A stretch of DNA of 64,000 nucleotides, from positions 186,001 to 250,000 of the forward strand of contig NZ_JACIFP010000001.1 in the NCBI RefSeq assembly GCF_014197435.1, read 5' to 3'. Source of the stretch: Gordonia humi (GTDB lineage Bacteria > Actinomycetota > Actinomycetes > Mycobacteriales > Mycobacteriaceae). The notes under the pieces are model-generated. The model searched no databases. It was not told the DNA's origin and saw only the letters and a list, made by a program, of their open reading frames with translations. Of the stretch, positions 16,994 through 26,247 are shown in pieces (position 1 is the stretch's first letter; the number at the start of each line of letters is the position of its first letter). The position numbers and the translations under genes were made by a program.

Positions 16994-17847
16994 TCGGCCA
17001 CCTGTCCGCGACTCGGCGCCCGCCACATGGTCCAGGCCATCCTCGGCAGGAGGCGACCGGGCAGCCGCGACGGCCAGTCGTTCGGACGCAGAAGCGCTTC
17101 GGTTCCGCCGTCGACGGTCACAACCGAGCCGACCATGAAATCGGCGGCCGGAGACAGCATCGTCATGACCCACTCGGCGAGTTGGTCCGGACGGCCGCTT
17201 TCGCGGATCGGGACCGGGAACGAGCGCACCGGCGAACGCGGATTCGCCAACTGCCCCTGCAGCAGCGGTGTCATCACCGGGCCGGGCGAGATCACGTTCA
17301 TCCGAATCCCCGCACCGGCCCACGCCTCGGTCACCGCCTGCCTGCGCGCCCACCGCGCCACCGCGATCTTCGACGCCGCGTAGGCCGCCGGTCCCGACAG
17401 CGCGCCGGGCCGACGACGCAGGATCCGCGCGGCGGCCTCGGCGTCGCCGTCGAGGAGTCGTCGGATCGCGGCGCGCGGCACGAGAGGGGTGGCCGTCGAC
17501 GAATTGGATCCGAACACCACGACCTTCGCATTCCGCGCCGCCGCCAGACGCGGACGCAGGGCTGTCGCCAGTTCGACGACGCCGAGGCAGTTCACCTCGG
17601 CGAGCATCCGCTCTCGGCCTCGCCGGGGGCCGATCCCCGCCGCGAAGACCGCCCCGTGCAGCGGGCCGTCGATGCGTTCGGTCAATGCGTCGACGGCCCC
17701 TCGGCGACCCTCGACCGTCGACAGGTCGGCGATCACCGCCGCATCGGCGAGGTCGACGCCGATTACCTCGTGCCCGTCGTCGGTCAGCCGTGCGGCGACG
17801 GACGCTCCCATTCCCGACGCCGATCCGGTCACCACGTACACACCCAT
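16984..17847 (-). CDS. Short-chain dehydrogenase/reductase
   Basis: A 287-residue SDR. The NAD(P)-binding motif is TGSASGMG at residues 7-14; an Asp at the end of strand 2 (GVDLAD) favours NAD(H). The active-site Ser lies in VVFGSNSSTA and the YxxxK pair in YAASK. The split SNSS...LLDGDAEAA insert and the C-terminal MVGSVVTVDGG resemble 3-alpha-hydroxysteroid dehydrogenase-like SDRs. A KstR-consensus box 10 bp upstream of the ATG supports a role in sterol metabolism, which remains an inference. Monocistronic, convergent with the TetR gene. Confidence 0.83.
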   Translation of the reverse strand: MGVYVVTGSASGMGASVAARLTDDGHEVIGVDLADAAVIADLSTVEGRRGAVDALTERIDGPLHGAVFAAGIGPRRGRERMLAEVNCLGVVELATALRPRLAAARNAKVVVFGSNSSTATPLVPRAAIRRLLDGDAEAAARILRRRPGALSGPAAYAASKIAVARWARRQAVTEAWAGAGIRMNVISPGPVMTPLLQGQLANPRSPVRSFPVPIRESGRPDQLAEWVMTMLSPAADFMVGSVVTVDGGTEALLRPNDWPSRLPGRLLPRMAWTMWRAPSRGQVADYS

Positions 17848-17856
17848 GACAGCTAC

Positions 17857-17870
17857 TAGAACACGTTTCA
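17857..17870. promoter_or_regulatory. KstR-like box upstream of the SDR gene
   Basis: TAGAACACGTTTCA fits the TNNAACNNGTTNNA pattern of the mycobacterial cholesterol-regulon repressor KstR, with one arm imperfect against TAGAAC..GTTCTA. It lies 10 bp from the SDR start codon. The rest of the 17848-18122 gap has no convincing gene. Confidence 0.55.
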
Positions 17871-18122
17871 GGACGCTGGTGCAGTCAACACGGGAAACCC
17901 AGACGCCGACGGAGGACGGCGAGGTCCGCGGGACCGTCTCGCACCACGAATGAGGCGAGGTCCACCGAATGCCTTAATCACGAGCTGCTCGCTAGACACT
18001 GTGTCAGCGATATAACTATTCTGGTAGCAGGCTTTGGGGTGGAGTTGCCGGAGACGGCAGCGACCGGAGGACGGGCTCACGCACGGCGACGGGGCGGGAG
18101 CGTCGCCGTGCGTGGCCGGATC

Positions 18123-19238
18123 TCAGCCGATTCGATAGATCCGCTTCGCGTTCTCGGCGAACAGGTGGGCAAGCAGGTGATCGCCGCGATCGCCGACGAT
18201 GTCGAGTAGCGCGCCGACCACCACGTCGATGCCCGCGTTAGGGCGGTCGACCGGCATGTCGGACCCGAACACGATGCGCTCGGGTCCGAACTTGTCGACT
18301 ATGTGGAGTACGAGCGGCCCCATCATCTCGGCGAGGATGTCGCGGCCACCGATGTTGCCCGAGGTCTCCCGTCCGTAGCCGAGTGGTCCGAGCGCCAGGC
18401 CGGACACCTTCACGACCACGTTGGGACGTGCCGCCAGCATCGCCGTCCGTTCGCGCCACAGCTTCCAGATCTCGGCACGCGCCGCCGCCGTCGCTCCGGT
18501 GTCCGAACCGACCGGACCGAACACGCCGATGGGCAGTCCCAGATGTTCGACCACGATCGTCGTGTCCGGGAACTGGCGCGCGAGCAGATCGAGCTCACCG
18601 AGTTGGTGAGAGTAGGCGAACGAACTGAACACCAATCCGCGCGAGGCGATCTCCTCGAAGCCCCGGAGGAATTCCGAGGTCCGCAGCACCCCCGCGGTCT
18701 TACGCCACATGCCGATCTGCGCATCCGGATGCGCGGCCCACTTGTAGCGGACCCCGCGCACCAGTCCGGTGTAGCGCAGCTGCGCGTCGAGGCTCGCACC
18801 GAACTGGGGATCGGTCGGATCACCCGCGATCACCACACCGCCGAGCTTCGGCAGCCGCGGCCGCCCGAACGGCAGACCGGTGAGGTATCTGGTCTCGGCG
18901 AACGACGACTCCCCCGATGCAGGCGTGCCCCGCCAGTGCGACTCCATGGCGACTACGGAGTCGATGCCGACGCCGGCGACACGTCGCACGGCGGACGCCT
19001 CCGCGCTGTACTCACGCACCTCGTACGGGGTGCGGACGATACTCGGATCGATCATCAGCCGCGTCTCGGACCGGTGTGCGGCCAGGCCGGACAGCCACAG
19101 CGCGGGTCGGGGGAAGCTCTTGATCACCGGCATGTGCGCCACACGCGCGAACCGGGACAACGCCCACGTCGACCGCATCGGATCGAAGAAGTGAACGTGC
19201 GCGTCGACGATGCCGGGGATCACTCCGCTCAACGTCAC
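18123..19238 (-). CDS. Amidohydrolase-2 family metal-dependent hydrolase
   Basis: A 371-residue TIM-barrel hydrolase of the amidohydrolase-2 type. The metal-binding HxH appears near the N-terminus in GIVDAHVHFFDP; further metal or catalytic candidates are the His in VVEHLGLPIG and the Asp in IVFGSDMPVDRP. Substrates of the family include lactones, carboxylated rings and amides; none can be assigned here. The GTG at 19238 places the HxH where the family expects it; an in-frame GTG at 19295 would add 19 poorly conserved residues. It is divergent from the flavohemoglobin gene. Confidence 0.8.
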   Translation of the reverse strand: MTLSGVIPGIVDAHVHFFDPMRSTWALSRFARVAHMPVIKSFPRPALWLSGLAAHRSETRLMIDPSIVRTPYEVREYSAEASAVRRVAGVGIDSVVAMESHWRGTPASGESSFAETRYLTGLPFGRPRLPKLGGVVIAGDPTDPQFGASLDAQLRYTGLVRGVRYKWAAHPDAQIGMWRKTAGVLRTSEFLRGFEEIASRGLVFSSFAYSHQLGELDLLARQFPDTTIVVEHLGLPIGVFGPVGSDTGATAAARAEIWKLWRERTAMLAARPNVVVKVSGLALGPLGYGRETSGNIGGRDILAEMMGPLVLHIVDKFGPERIVFGSDMPVDRPNAGIDVVVGALLDIVGDRGDHLLAHLFAENAKRIYRIG

Positions 19239-19386
19239 GGTGTCAGCGTGCCATATGTGAGGCGGGTGAGTCTCGTGATGCGTGCGCGAACACACAACGT
19301 GGACACGAGGCGAAATTTCAGGTGCCCTCAGACAGGGGTACTACCCTCGGGTAACACACTTTCCGTTCCCGAGGAGGACGTCGCCG

Positions 19387-20574
19387 GTGACATCGCCCGC
19401 CCAGCCAGTACTGGCCGACCTCCGCGACCAGATCTCCGCCGACCCGGACCGCTTCTCGTCCAGCCTGTTCACCCGCCTGTTCGCCGCGACGCCGTCGTTA
19501 CGGGACCTGTTCCCGGTCGAGATGGCTCCGATGCGCACAACGTTCGCGCAGGTAGTCGAGCATCTGCTGAACGGCATCCTCGCCGAAGACGGGCACGCCG
19601 ATCTCGTCGAGTTCCTCGCGCAACTGGGACGCGACCACCGCAAGTACGGGGTCACCAGCGAGCACTACTGGGTGATGTACGACGCTCTGATGGCCGAGTT
19701 CGCACAGATGCTCGCCGACCGGTGGACGCAGGAGAGCTACGACGCGGTCTCGCATGCGATGATGCTGGTGACCGGGGTGATGCGCGGCGCCGCCGAGAGC
19801 GTCGCCGGCCCTCCGGTGTGGCATGCGCGGGTGGTGCAGAAGTTCACGATCAACCGGGAGCGAGCCGTCGTACGTCTGGTGGCCGAGCCGAATGCACCCG
19901 TCTACCGCGCGGGTCAGTACACCGAAGTGCAGATCCCGCAGTGGCCGCACGCATGGCGCAACCTCTCGCTCGCTACTCCGCCGAGTCCACGCCGCGAGCT
20001 GGAGTTCCATGTGCACGCGATTCCGGGCGGGCACGTCAGCGGCACCATCGTGCGGTCGACAGAGCCCGGTGACGTGTGGACGTTCGGGCAGCAGCACGGC
20101 ACGATGGCCGTCGACGGCGACCGCCCGGTCTTGATGGTGGCGGGCGGCTCCGGCCTGGCACCGCTGCGCGCGCTCCTACTCGACATGGCCCGCTACGCGG
20201 ACAACCCGGAGACGCACCTGTTCTACGGGACACGGCATCCGGGCGAGCTGTACGAACTCGGTGTGCTCCAACAACTGGCTCGGACAAATCCGTGGCTGCA
20301 CGTGACCGCCGTCGCCGAGACCGAGGACGATCCGTGGTGGATCGACGGCGCCCCCGATCCACGCCAGTGGGGTTTCGACCTGCGCTTCGGCCGGGTCGGC
20401 GAGGTGGCGGTCGACTACCCGAACACGCTCTCGCGCCATTCCCTCGAACCGCGCGACTGGCGCGACCACCAGATCCTGCTCTCCGGTCCTGCTCCGATGG
20501 TGTTCCACACTCAGCTGCGCCTGCGCGCCGCGGGCGTCGACCCGTCGCAGATCTCCCACGACCCGCTGAACTGA
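19387..20574 (+). CDS. Flavohemoglobin (NO dioxygenase type)
   Basis: A 395-residue protein with the usual order of globin (1-135), FAD-binding (about 150-255) and NAD-binding (about 260-390) domains. The proximal haem His is in LGRDHRKYGV, followed by the family EHYWVM. The FAD site includes YRAGQYTEVQIP and WRNLSLATPP, where standard flavohemoglobins have an R-x-Y/F-S motif, so this is a variant; the NAD site has VAGGSGLAPLRAL. The expected activity is oxidation of nitric oxide to nitrate in the cytosol, but the FAD-site variation means a different electron-transfer role is possible. The GTG at 19387 follows GAGGAGG by 7 bp; the open frame upstream is not used. Divergent from the amidohydrolase, with a strong terminator downstream. 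Confidence 0.87.
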   Translation: MTSPAQPVLADLRDQISADPDRFSSSLFTRLFAATPSLRDLFPVEMAPMRTTFAQVVEHLLNGILAEDGHADLVEFLAQLGRDHRKYGVTSEHYWVMYDALMAEFAQMLADRWTQESYDAVSHAMMLVTGVMRGAAESVAGPPVWHARVVQKFTINRERAVVRLVAEPNAPVYRAGQYTEVQIPQWPHAWRNLSLATPPSPRRELEFHVHAIPGGHVSGTIVRSTEPGDVWTFGQQHGTMAVDGDRPVLMVAGGSGLAPLRALLLDMARYADNPETHLFYGTRHPGELYELGVLQQLARTNPWLHVTAVAETEDDPWWIDGAPDPRQWGFDLRFGRVGEVAVDYPNTLSRHSLEPRDWRDHQILLSGPAPMVFHTQLRLRAAGVDPSQISHDPLN

Positions 20575-20605
20575 GTTGCGAGACAGCGCCGTAGAGGCTG
20601 GAACT

Positions 20606-20673
20606 CTCCCACGGTGGTGATCGGTTCCCACTCCCCTCGCGGAGGGAGTGGGAACGGGTTGCCACCGTGGGAG
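20606..20673. terminator. Nested hairpin between convergent genes
   Basis: Two nested perfect 12-bp stems: outer CTCCCACGGTGG / CCACCGTGGGAG and inner GTTCCCACTCCC / GGGAGTGGGAAC with an 8-nt loop. It lies between the stops of the flavohemoglobin and the convergent ABC ATPase genes and should stop transcription from both sides. Confidence 0.82.
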
Positions 20674-20697
20674 TCTCGACTTCGCTCGACCAGCAGG
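20673..20697. repeat. Dispersed intergenic repeat (best copy)
   Basis: GTCTCGACTTCGCTCGACC followed by AGCAGG. Variants occur at 4481-4499 (minus strand), about 14832-14853, 61308-61331 and 63635-63658, always between genes and usually after stop codons. It starts on the last base of the nested terminator. Confidence 0.6.
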
Positions 20698-20707
20698 CGC
20701 GACTTCG

Positions 20708-21808
20708 CTAGAGGCGCTCGCCCGTCTCCGGGTGGAACAGGTGCACCGCACTGCCGGACTGGCGCAGGCGGATGCCGTCGCCCAGGCGCGCGGGCGAGCG
20801 GGTCGCGCTACGCGCGACCATCATCATCGGCTCGCCGTCGAGGTTCCGGACCGACTCGTCGGTGAGGTTCGCGTACACATAGGTCTCGCTGCCGAGTTCC
20901 TCCATGAGGGCGACGTCGGCATTGATGCCCTCGCCGTCGCCGAGCGTGAGGTGCTCGGGGCGGATGCCGACGATCACGCTCGACAGCCCCGAACCGCGCA
21001 GGAGCGCCGCGCTCTCCTCATCGATCGAGATCGGGGCGCCGGCCACGGTGATCTCGCCGTCGCACACCGGCGCGGTGAACAGGTTCATGCCGGGCGAGCC
21101 GATGAAACCGGCGACGAAGGCGTTCACCGGACGGTCGTACAGCTCGGTGGGCGACGAGAACTGCTGCAGCACACCGTGCTTGAGAACGGCGACACGGTCG
21201 CCCATGGTCATGGCCTCGACCTGGTCGTGCGTCACGTAGACGGTGGTGGTGCCCAGTCGACGTTGCAGGGCCGCGATCTGTGTGCGGGTCTGCACGCGCA
21301 GCTTGGCGTCGAGGTTCGACAGCGGCTCGTCCATGCAGAACACCTGCGGCTCACGGACGATGGCACGCCCCATCGCGACGCGCTGACGCTGACCGCCCGA
21401 CAGCTTGGCCGGTTTGCGGTCCAGGAAGTCGGTGAGGTCGAGGAGTTTGGCGGCCTCGGCCACCTTCTGCTTGCGCTCGGCCAGCGGGACACCGCGCATC
21501 TTGAGTGCGAAGCCCATGTTCTCGCCGACGGTCTTGTTCGGATACAGCGCGTAGTTCTGGAAGACCATGGCGATGTCGCGTTCCTTCGGGGCGACGCCGA
21601 CCATGTTCTTGCCGCCGATGCGGATCTCGCCGGAGTCGATGTCTTCGAGCCCGGCCAGCATGCGCAGGGCGGTCGACTTGCCGGAGCCGGACGGTCCGAC
21701 GAGGACGATGAACTCGCCGTCGTCGATGTCGAGGTCGAGGGAGTCGACGGCCAGTTTGTCCGCACCGGGGTAGACGCAGCAGGCCTTGTCGTAGGTGATG
21801 GAAGCCAT
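20708..21808 (-). CDS. Sugar/polyol ABC importer ATPase (MalK/UgpC type)
   Basis: A 366-residue ATPase with Walker A GPSGSGKST, Q-loop VFQNYALYP, signature LSGGQRQR, Walker B VFCMDEPLSNLD and switch His in YVTHDQ. After residue 240 there is a regulatory OB-like domain (GIRPEHLTL) typical of carbohydrate importer ATPases. It is last in a minus-strand operon: SorC regulator, binding protein, two permeases, ATPase. The importer faces a polyol dehydrogenase and a xylulokinase, so a pentitol or hexitol is the likely substrate. Confidence 0.93.
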   Translation of the reverse strand: MASITYDKACCVYPGADKLAVDSLDLDIDDGEFIVLVGPSGSGKSTALRMLAGLEDIDSGEIRIGGKNMVGVAPKERDIAMVFQNYALYPNKTVGENMGFALKMRGVPLAERKQKVAEAAKLLDLTDFLDRKPAKLSGGQRQRVAMGRAIVREPQVFCMDEPLSNLDAKLRVQTRTQIAALQRRLGTTTVYVTHDQVEAMTMGDRVAVLKHGVLQQFSSPTELYDRPVNAFVAGFIGSPGMNLFTAPVCDGEITVAGAPISIDEESAALLRGSGLSSVIVGIRPEHLTLGDGEGINADVALMEELGSETYVYANLTDESVRNLDGEPMMMVARSATRSPARLGDGIRLRQSGSAVHLFHPETGERL

Positions 21809-21844
21809 GAGTGGTTTCTCCTGGAGTGTTTACGGTGGTGGGGA

Positions 21845-22714
21845 CTACTTGATGGCGCCGAACGACAGGCCGCGCACGAGCTTGTTCTGCGCGACCCAGC
21901 CGGCGAGGACGACCGGCAGTGCGGCCAGGACGGAGGCGGCCGACAGCTGGGCCCAGTACAGGCCCTGGCCGGACATGAAGCTCGTGAGGAACACGGGCAT
22001 CGTCTGACCGTCGACCGCCGTCATGTTGACGGCGAAGAAGAACTCGTTCCACGAGAAGATCACGCAGATCAGCGCCGTGGCGGCGATGCCGGGAGAGATC
22101 AGCGGCAGAATCACCTCGCGCACCGAGGTCCACAGGCTCGCGCCGTCGATGCTCGCGGCCTCCAGGAGTTCACCGGGGACCTCCAGGAAGAACGAGCGCA
22201 TCATCCACACCGCGATCGGCAGGTTCATCGCCGTGTACAGGATGACCAGCGTCCACACGTTGTCGAGCATGCCGATCTTGCCGACGATCACGTACAGCGG
22301 GATGATCGCGGCGACGATCGGCAGCATCTTGGTGCTCAGGAAGAAGAACAGCGCGTCGCTCGTCTTGCGGACCGGGCGCAACGACAGCGCGAACGCCGCG
22401 GGCACGCCGAGCAGCAGAACGAACAGCGTCGAGACGACCGTGGCGAAGACCGAGTTCAGCAGCGGGGTGCCGATCCCGGCGTCGAACACGCCCTTGAACT
22501 GTTCGAGGGTCGGGCTGAAGAAGAACGTCGGCGGGTCGGTGGCCGCATCGGTCTCCTTCTTGAACGCCTGCAACACCATCCACAGCACTGGGAAGAAGAA
22601 CCCGAGGGCTAGGATCCAGGTGAGCGTGGTCAGCAGACCCGCCTTGGGGTTGCGCTTACGCTTCAACGACGAGACGTCGGGACCGGTCGCATCGGAAATG
22701 GGCACAGCACTCAT
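21845..22714 (-). CDS. Carbohydrate ABC permease (MalG type)
   Basis: A 289-residue inner-membrane permease with six predicted helices and the cytoplasmic EAA loop, here EAASIDGASLWTSVREVILPL, which docks on the ATPase. The ATG at 22714 has AGAGGAGG at good spacing, and its first base is the last base of the upstream permease stop; a GTG one codon earlier is possible. Partner of the MalF-type permease. Confidence 0.92.
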   Translation of the reverse strand: MSAVPISDATGPDVSSLKRKRNPKAGLLTTLTWILALGFFFPVLWMVLQAFKKETDAATDPPTFFFSPTLEQFKGVFDAGIGTPLLNSVFATVVSTLFVLLLGVPAAFALSLRPVRKTSDALFFFLSTKMLPIVAAIIPLYVIVGKIGMLDNVWTLVILYTAMNLPIAVWMMRSFFLEVPGELLEAASIDGASLWTSVREVILPLISPGIAATALICVIFSWNEFFFAVNMTAVDGQTMPVFLTSFMSGQGLYWAQLSAASVLAALPVVLAGWVAQNKLVRGLSFGAIK

Positions 22715-23676
22715 CACGCGGCCTCCTCTGACCCGGAGAACGATTTGAAGATCAGTCTCAGCGCCAGGGTCGCGACGATCATCGTGCCGATCACCGTGAC
22801 GACGCCCATCGCCGCGGCCTGACCGATGTCGAAGCCGAGGAAGGCGCGCTGATAGATGTAGAACGGCAGGTTGGCGCTGGAGACGCCCGGTCCGCCGGAG
22901 GTCATCATGTAGACCGCGTCGAACGTGTTGACCAGGTAGATCGCGCCGAGCACCGAGCCCAGCTCGATGAACCGTCGCAGGTGCGGCAGCGTCAGTTCAC
23001 GGAACAGCCGGAAGCTGGTGGCGCCGTCGACGCGGGCCGCCTCCTGAATGTCCTTGGGCATCGACTGCAGACCGGCGAGGATCAGCAGCATCATGAACGG
23101 CGTCCACTGCCAGACCAGTTCGGCCATGACGCTCATCAGCGGGAAGTCGCTGAGCCAGTCGGTGTGGACGCCGAGCGGGCTCAGCGCCCAGTTCACCAGG
23201 CCGTTGGTCGGCGAGAGCAGGCTCGTCTTCCACAGCAGCGCTGCGGCGACCGGGGTCACCAGGAACGGCGTGATCAGCAGGGTGCGGACGATGCCGCGGC
23301 CCAGGAACTTGCGGTCGAGCAGCAGAGCGAACAGCAGTCCGAGGACCACCGAGATCAGTACGGTGCCGACGATCAGGAGGATCGTGTTGAGCGCGACCTG
23401 CCAGAACTGGCTGTCTTTGAACACGTCGACGTAGTTCGACAGTCCCACGAAGTGCCGCGAACCCGGGCGCACCAGGTTCCACGATTGCGTCGAGTAATAG
23501 AGCGTGAAGACGAACGGGACCTGGGTGACGACGAGCAGGAAGATCAGCGCGGGCAGCAGCGGGCCGCGCCGACGCCAGCCCTCGGCCCGTGAGATCTGAT
23601 CCTTGCCCGAGGTGATGTCCGACGGCGTGCCCGCCGACATCCTCCCTCCCGTGGGCGTAGAGACTGCGGTAGTCAT
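22714..23676 (-). CDS. Carbohydrate ABC permease (MalF type)
   Basis: A 320-residue permease with a cytoplasmic N-terminus and about six helices. The EAA loop reads EAARVDGATSFRLFRELTLPHL. The ATG overlaps the stop of the binding-protein gene (ATGA). Together with the MalG-type protein it forms the membrane pore of the importer. Confidence 0.92.
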   Translation of the reverse strand: MTTAVSTPTGGRMSAGTPSDITSGKDQISRAEGWRRRGPLLPALIFLLVVTQVPFVFTLYYSTQSWNLVRPGSRHFVGLSNYVDVFKDSQFWQVALNTILLIVGTVLISVVLGLLFALLLDRKFLGRGIVRTLLITPFLVTPVAAALLWKTSLLSPTNGLVNWALSPLGVHTDWLSDFPLMSVMAELVWQWTPFMMLLILAGLQSMPKDIQEAARVDGATSFRLFRELTLPHLRRFIELGSVLGAIYLVNTFDAVYMMTSGGPGVSSANLPFYIYQRAFLGFDIGQAAAMGVVTVIGTMIVATLALRLIFKSFSGSEEAA

Positions 23677-25064
23677 CGCTGCTCCTCCTGGTAGGCCTTG
23701 CCGACGACCTCGGCGTACTTCTGCGACTGGTCGAGTGCCTCGTCGACGCTGATCTGTCCGGCGATGGCCGCCGAGATCTGCTGGCTGACACGGGTTCCCA
23801 GGTCCTGGAACTCAGGGATCGCCAGGAACTGGACGCCCTCGTACGGGACCGGCTTGAGCGTGGCGTGCTTCTGGTCGGCGGCCTTCATCGCCGACAGCAT
23901 CTGCTCGGCGTATGGTGCGGCGACCTTCTTGACCTCGGGAAGCTCGTAGGTCGACAGCCGACTGCCCGGCGGGACGCTCTCCGGCCCCTTCTTCTGCACG
24001 ACGTACTTGATGTACTCCTTGCTGGTCATCCAGGAGATGAACTTCCATGCGTCGTCGCGTTTGTCGCTGGACGTGGGGATGCCCAGGGCCCAGGTGTACA
24101 GCCAGCCGTTACCGTCCTTGGCCATGGTCGGGGCCTGTGCGTAACCGACATCGCCAGCGATGGATGAGGAGTCCTTGTTCTCCAGCACCGAGACGGCGCT
24201 CGTCGCGTCGTACCACATGGCGGTCTGGCCCTGGGCCAACTGGTTGCTGCACTCCTGGAAGCCGGACGACGCCGCGCCCGGCTCGCCGGACTCGCGGACC
24301 GTGTCGACGTAGAACTTCACCGCGTCGCGGACCTCGGGGGTGTTGAACTGAGCGTTCCAGTCCTCGTCGTACCAGCGACCGCCGTACGCGTTGATCACCG
24401 TGTCGAGCGGTGCGAGGAGCTCGCCCCAGCCCGGCTTGCCGCGCAGGCAGATGCCGGAGACCTTGTCGGTCTTCAGCTCGGCCGCGGCCTCGGCGACCTC
24501 GGGCCACGTCGGGTTCTCCGGCAGGGACACCCCGCGATCGGCGAACATGCGCTTGTTGTACATGAGGAACGACGATTCGCCGTAGAACGGCGCCGCGTAC
24601 ATCTGACCGTCGTACGAGAGCGCGGTCTTGAGGGTCGGGATGAAGTCGTCGGGGTCGTAGCCCGGGGTGGCGTCCATGTACGGGGTGAGGTCGACGAGCC
24701 AGCCGTACTTACCCCACATGGGCGTCTCGTAGTTGCTGATCATGACGACGTCGAACTCGCCGCCACCGGTCGCGACGGATGCGGTGATCTTGGCGCGAGC
24801 CTCGTTCTCCGACAGGGTCACGAACTTGACGTCGATGCCGGTCTCCTCGGTGAACTGCGAGGACAGCTCGACGGCGTCCTGCATCTGCGAGTTCGACACC
24901 ATCGCCACGGTGATCTGGCGGTCGGAGTCGCCGAACAACGCACCCGCGCCGGAGCATCCGGTCGCGACCAACGCGACGGCCACCGCGCAGGCGCCCGCCG
25001 CAAGCGCTCGCCTGCGCCCGGCGGTACGCCAGCGGTGCACCGATCCTTGTCCTGGGAACCTCAC
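23673..25064 (-). CDS. Extracellular sugar/polyol-binding lipoprotein
   Basis: A 463-residue family-1 solute-binding protein. A basic N-terminus (HRWRTAGRRRAL) and hydrophobic core end in VATGCSGAG, a lipobox-like site for lipid attachment. ITVAMVSNSQMQDAVELSSQF begins the first lobe; SNYETPMWGKYGWLVDLTPY and FYGESSFLMYNKRMF are typical of the family. The GTG at 25064 follows GAAAGG and overlaps the regulator's stop (GTGA). It captures substrate outside the membrane for the two permeases. Confidence 0.9.
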   Translation of the reverse strand: MRFPGQGSVHRWRTAGRRRALAAGACAVAVALVATGCSGAGALFGDSDRQITVAMVSNSQMQDAVELSSQFTEETGIDVKFVTLSENEARAKITASVATGGGEFDVVMISNYETPMWGKYGWLVDLTPYMDATPGYDPDDFIPTLKTALSYDGQMYAAPFYGESSFLMYNKRMFADRGVSLPENPTWPEVAEAAAELKTDKVSGICLRGKPGWGELLAPLDTVINAYGGRWYDEDWNAQFNTPEVRDAVKFYVDTVRESGEPGAASSGFQECSNQLAQGQTAMWYDATSAVSVLENKDSSSIAGDVGYAQAPTMAKDGNGWLYTWALGIPTSSDKRDDAWKFISWMTSKEYIKYVVQKKGPESVPPGSRLSTYELPEVKKVAAPYAEQMLSAMKAADQKHATLKPVPYEGVQFLAIPEFQDLGTRVSQQISAAIAGQISVDEALDQSQKYAEVVGKAYQEEQR

Positions 25065-26107
25065 TGCTGGCCTTTCTGTTGTGACACGAGCCATCGGGCC
25101 GTCGCCGCATCGGTGACGACGATGGTTGCGTACCCGCCGCGCAGTGCGCCGAGCACGGCTTCCTGGCGGTGCGGACCGCCGGAGATGAGGATCGACGTGG
25201 GGCACGCCCGCAACGTCTCGAGAGACACCGACACGGTCCGTTCGACGAGGGACGAGGAGACGGCGACGCCGTTCACGTCGTAGAAGCGGCCGCCGATCTC
25301 CCCGACCGCGCCGAGCGCGAGCAGTTCGTCGAGGACGACGGAGTCGATGAACGCGCCCTCGAAGAGGGTCGTCGACGTGGATGCGGAGCCGACGCCGTAG
25401 AGCGCGATCTGCGCGTCGCGAGCGGCATCCAGCGACTGGGAGATCAGTGAGTCACGGCGCAGCGCCTCAACGGTGCCCGCATCGACGTACAGCGGGGCGA
25501 TGAGTCGGATCGGCTGTGCGCTCAGGCATTCGGCGAAGCGCATCAGGGTGTGGTCGAGACCCGTGGAGTAGTCGGCCGAGGTCATCGAACCGTCCATCTG
25601 CACAACGCGCGCGCACGAGGCCGTCCCACGCATCGCGTCGGCGACGGCGATCTGTTCGGGCCCCCAGGTGAAGCCGAAGGTGTCGCCGGTCTGGATGCGA
25701 CGGGTCAGGACGGAGGCGCCTGCTCGGCCGAGCGCCGCGTTGCCGGTCGCCGTGCCGTCCGCCGTCTCGTCGATGACCAGCACCTCGTCGAGTCCGAAAA
25801 GGTCCTCCAGCTCGCTCTCGAGGTCGGTGTGAATGCTCGCCGCGAGGTGCGGGGGCGCGGAGACCGTCACCTGCACCAACCCTTGAGCACGGGCTCGTGC
25901 GATGAGGCGGCCAGCGGTGGGACGCGACACGCCGAGGCGGCGGGCGATCTCGGCTTGAGTGCGGCCGTCGAGGTGGTACATGGCGGCCGCACGGACCAGC
26001 AGCCGCAGGTCGTGCCCGGAATCCGACGACGAGCGGTGCGACGACGAACGCGGCGATGGGCCCCCGTGGCCGTTCGCCTGTTCGGCTGCTGTCTCGTCGT
26101 ACGTCAT
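25061..26107 (-). CDS. SorC-family sugar-responsive transcriptional regulator
   Basis: A 348-residue regulator. After a Ser/His-rich 35-residue leader comes a helix-turn-helix (GRTQAEIARRLGVSRPTAGR, about residues 49-68), then the SorC sugar-phosphate-binding domain (ALGRAGASVLTRRIQTGDTFG, LYGVGSA, GGPHRQEAVLGALRGGY). Members of the family respond to phosphorylated sugars, which would fit xylulose 5-phosphate made by the kinase opposite. It starts the importer operon and faces the catabolic genes across a perfect palindrome at 26132-26147. Confidence 0.88.
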   Translation of the reverse strand: MTYDETAAEQANGHGGPSPRSSSHRSSSDSGHDLRLLVRAAAMYHLDGRTQAEIARRLGVSRPTAGRLIARARAQGLVQVTVSAPPHLAASIHTDLESELEDLFGLDEVLVIDETADGTATGNAALGRAGASVLTRRIQTGDTFGFTWGPEQIAVADAMRGTASCARVVQMDGSMTSADYSTGLDHTLMRFAECLSAQPIRLIAPLYVDAGTVEALRRDSLISQSLDAARDAQIALYGVGSASTSTTLFEGAFIDSVVLDELLALGAVGEIGGRFYDVNGVAVSSSLVERTVSVSLETLRACPTSILISGGPHRQEAVLGALRGGYATIVVTDAATARWLVSQQKGQQ

Positions 26108-26131
26108 GTGTGCGTTGCTCTCATCATCGCC

Positions 26132-26147
26132 GTGAGCATATGCTCAC
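26132..26147. promoter_or_regulatory. SorC operator between divergent polyol operons
   Basis: GTGAGCATATGCTCAC is a perfect 16-bp palindrome in the 140-bp gap between the SorC regulator and the polyol dehydrogenase. One regulator bound here could control both directions. Confidence 0.7.
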
Positions 26148-26247
26148 AGACCGTGAATGTGTTCAGTAGGGTAACATCGAACTGTGACGCACGCAACATC
26201 CTGGTGAATAGACCGTACCCACCACAGCAGACCCGAAAGGTTCCTTG

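Noticed and set aside
17868..18080. 70-codon minus-strand frame between SDR and amidohydrolase
   Set aside because: No ribosome site and no similarity recognised.
20648..22612. 654-codon plus-strand open frame
   Set aside because: It is the antisense of the ABC ATPase and permease genes, rich in His/Arg/Gly/Asp as expected for a high-GC shadow, without a ribosome site.
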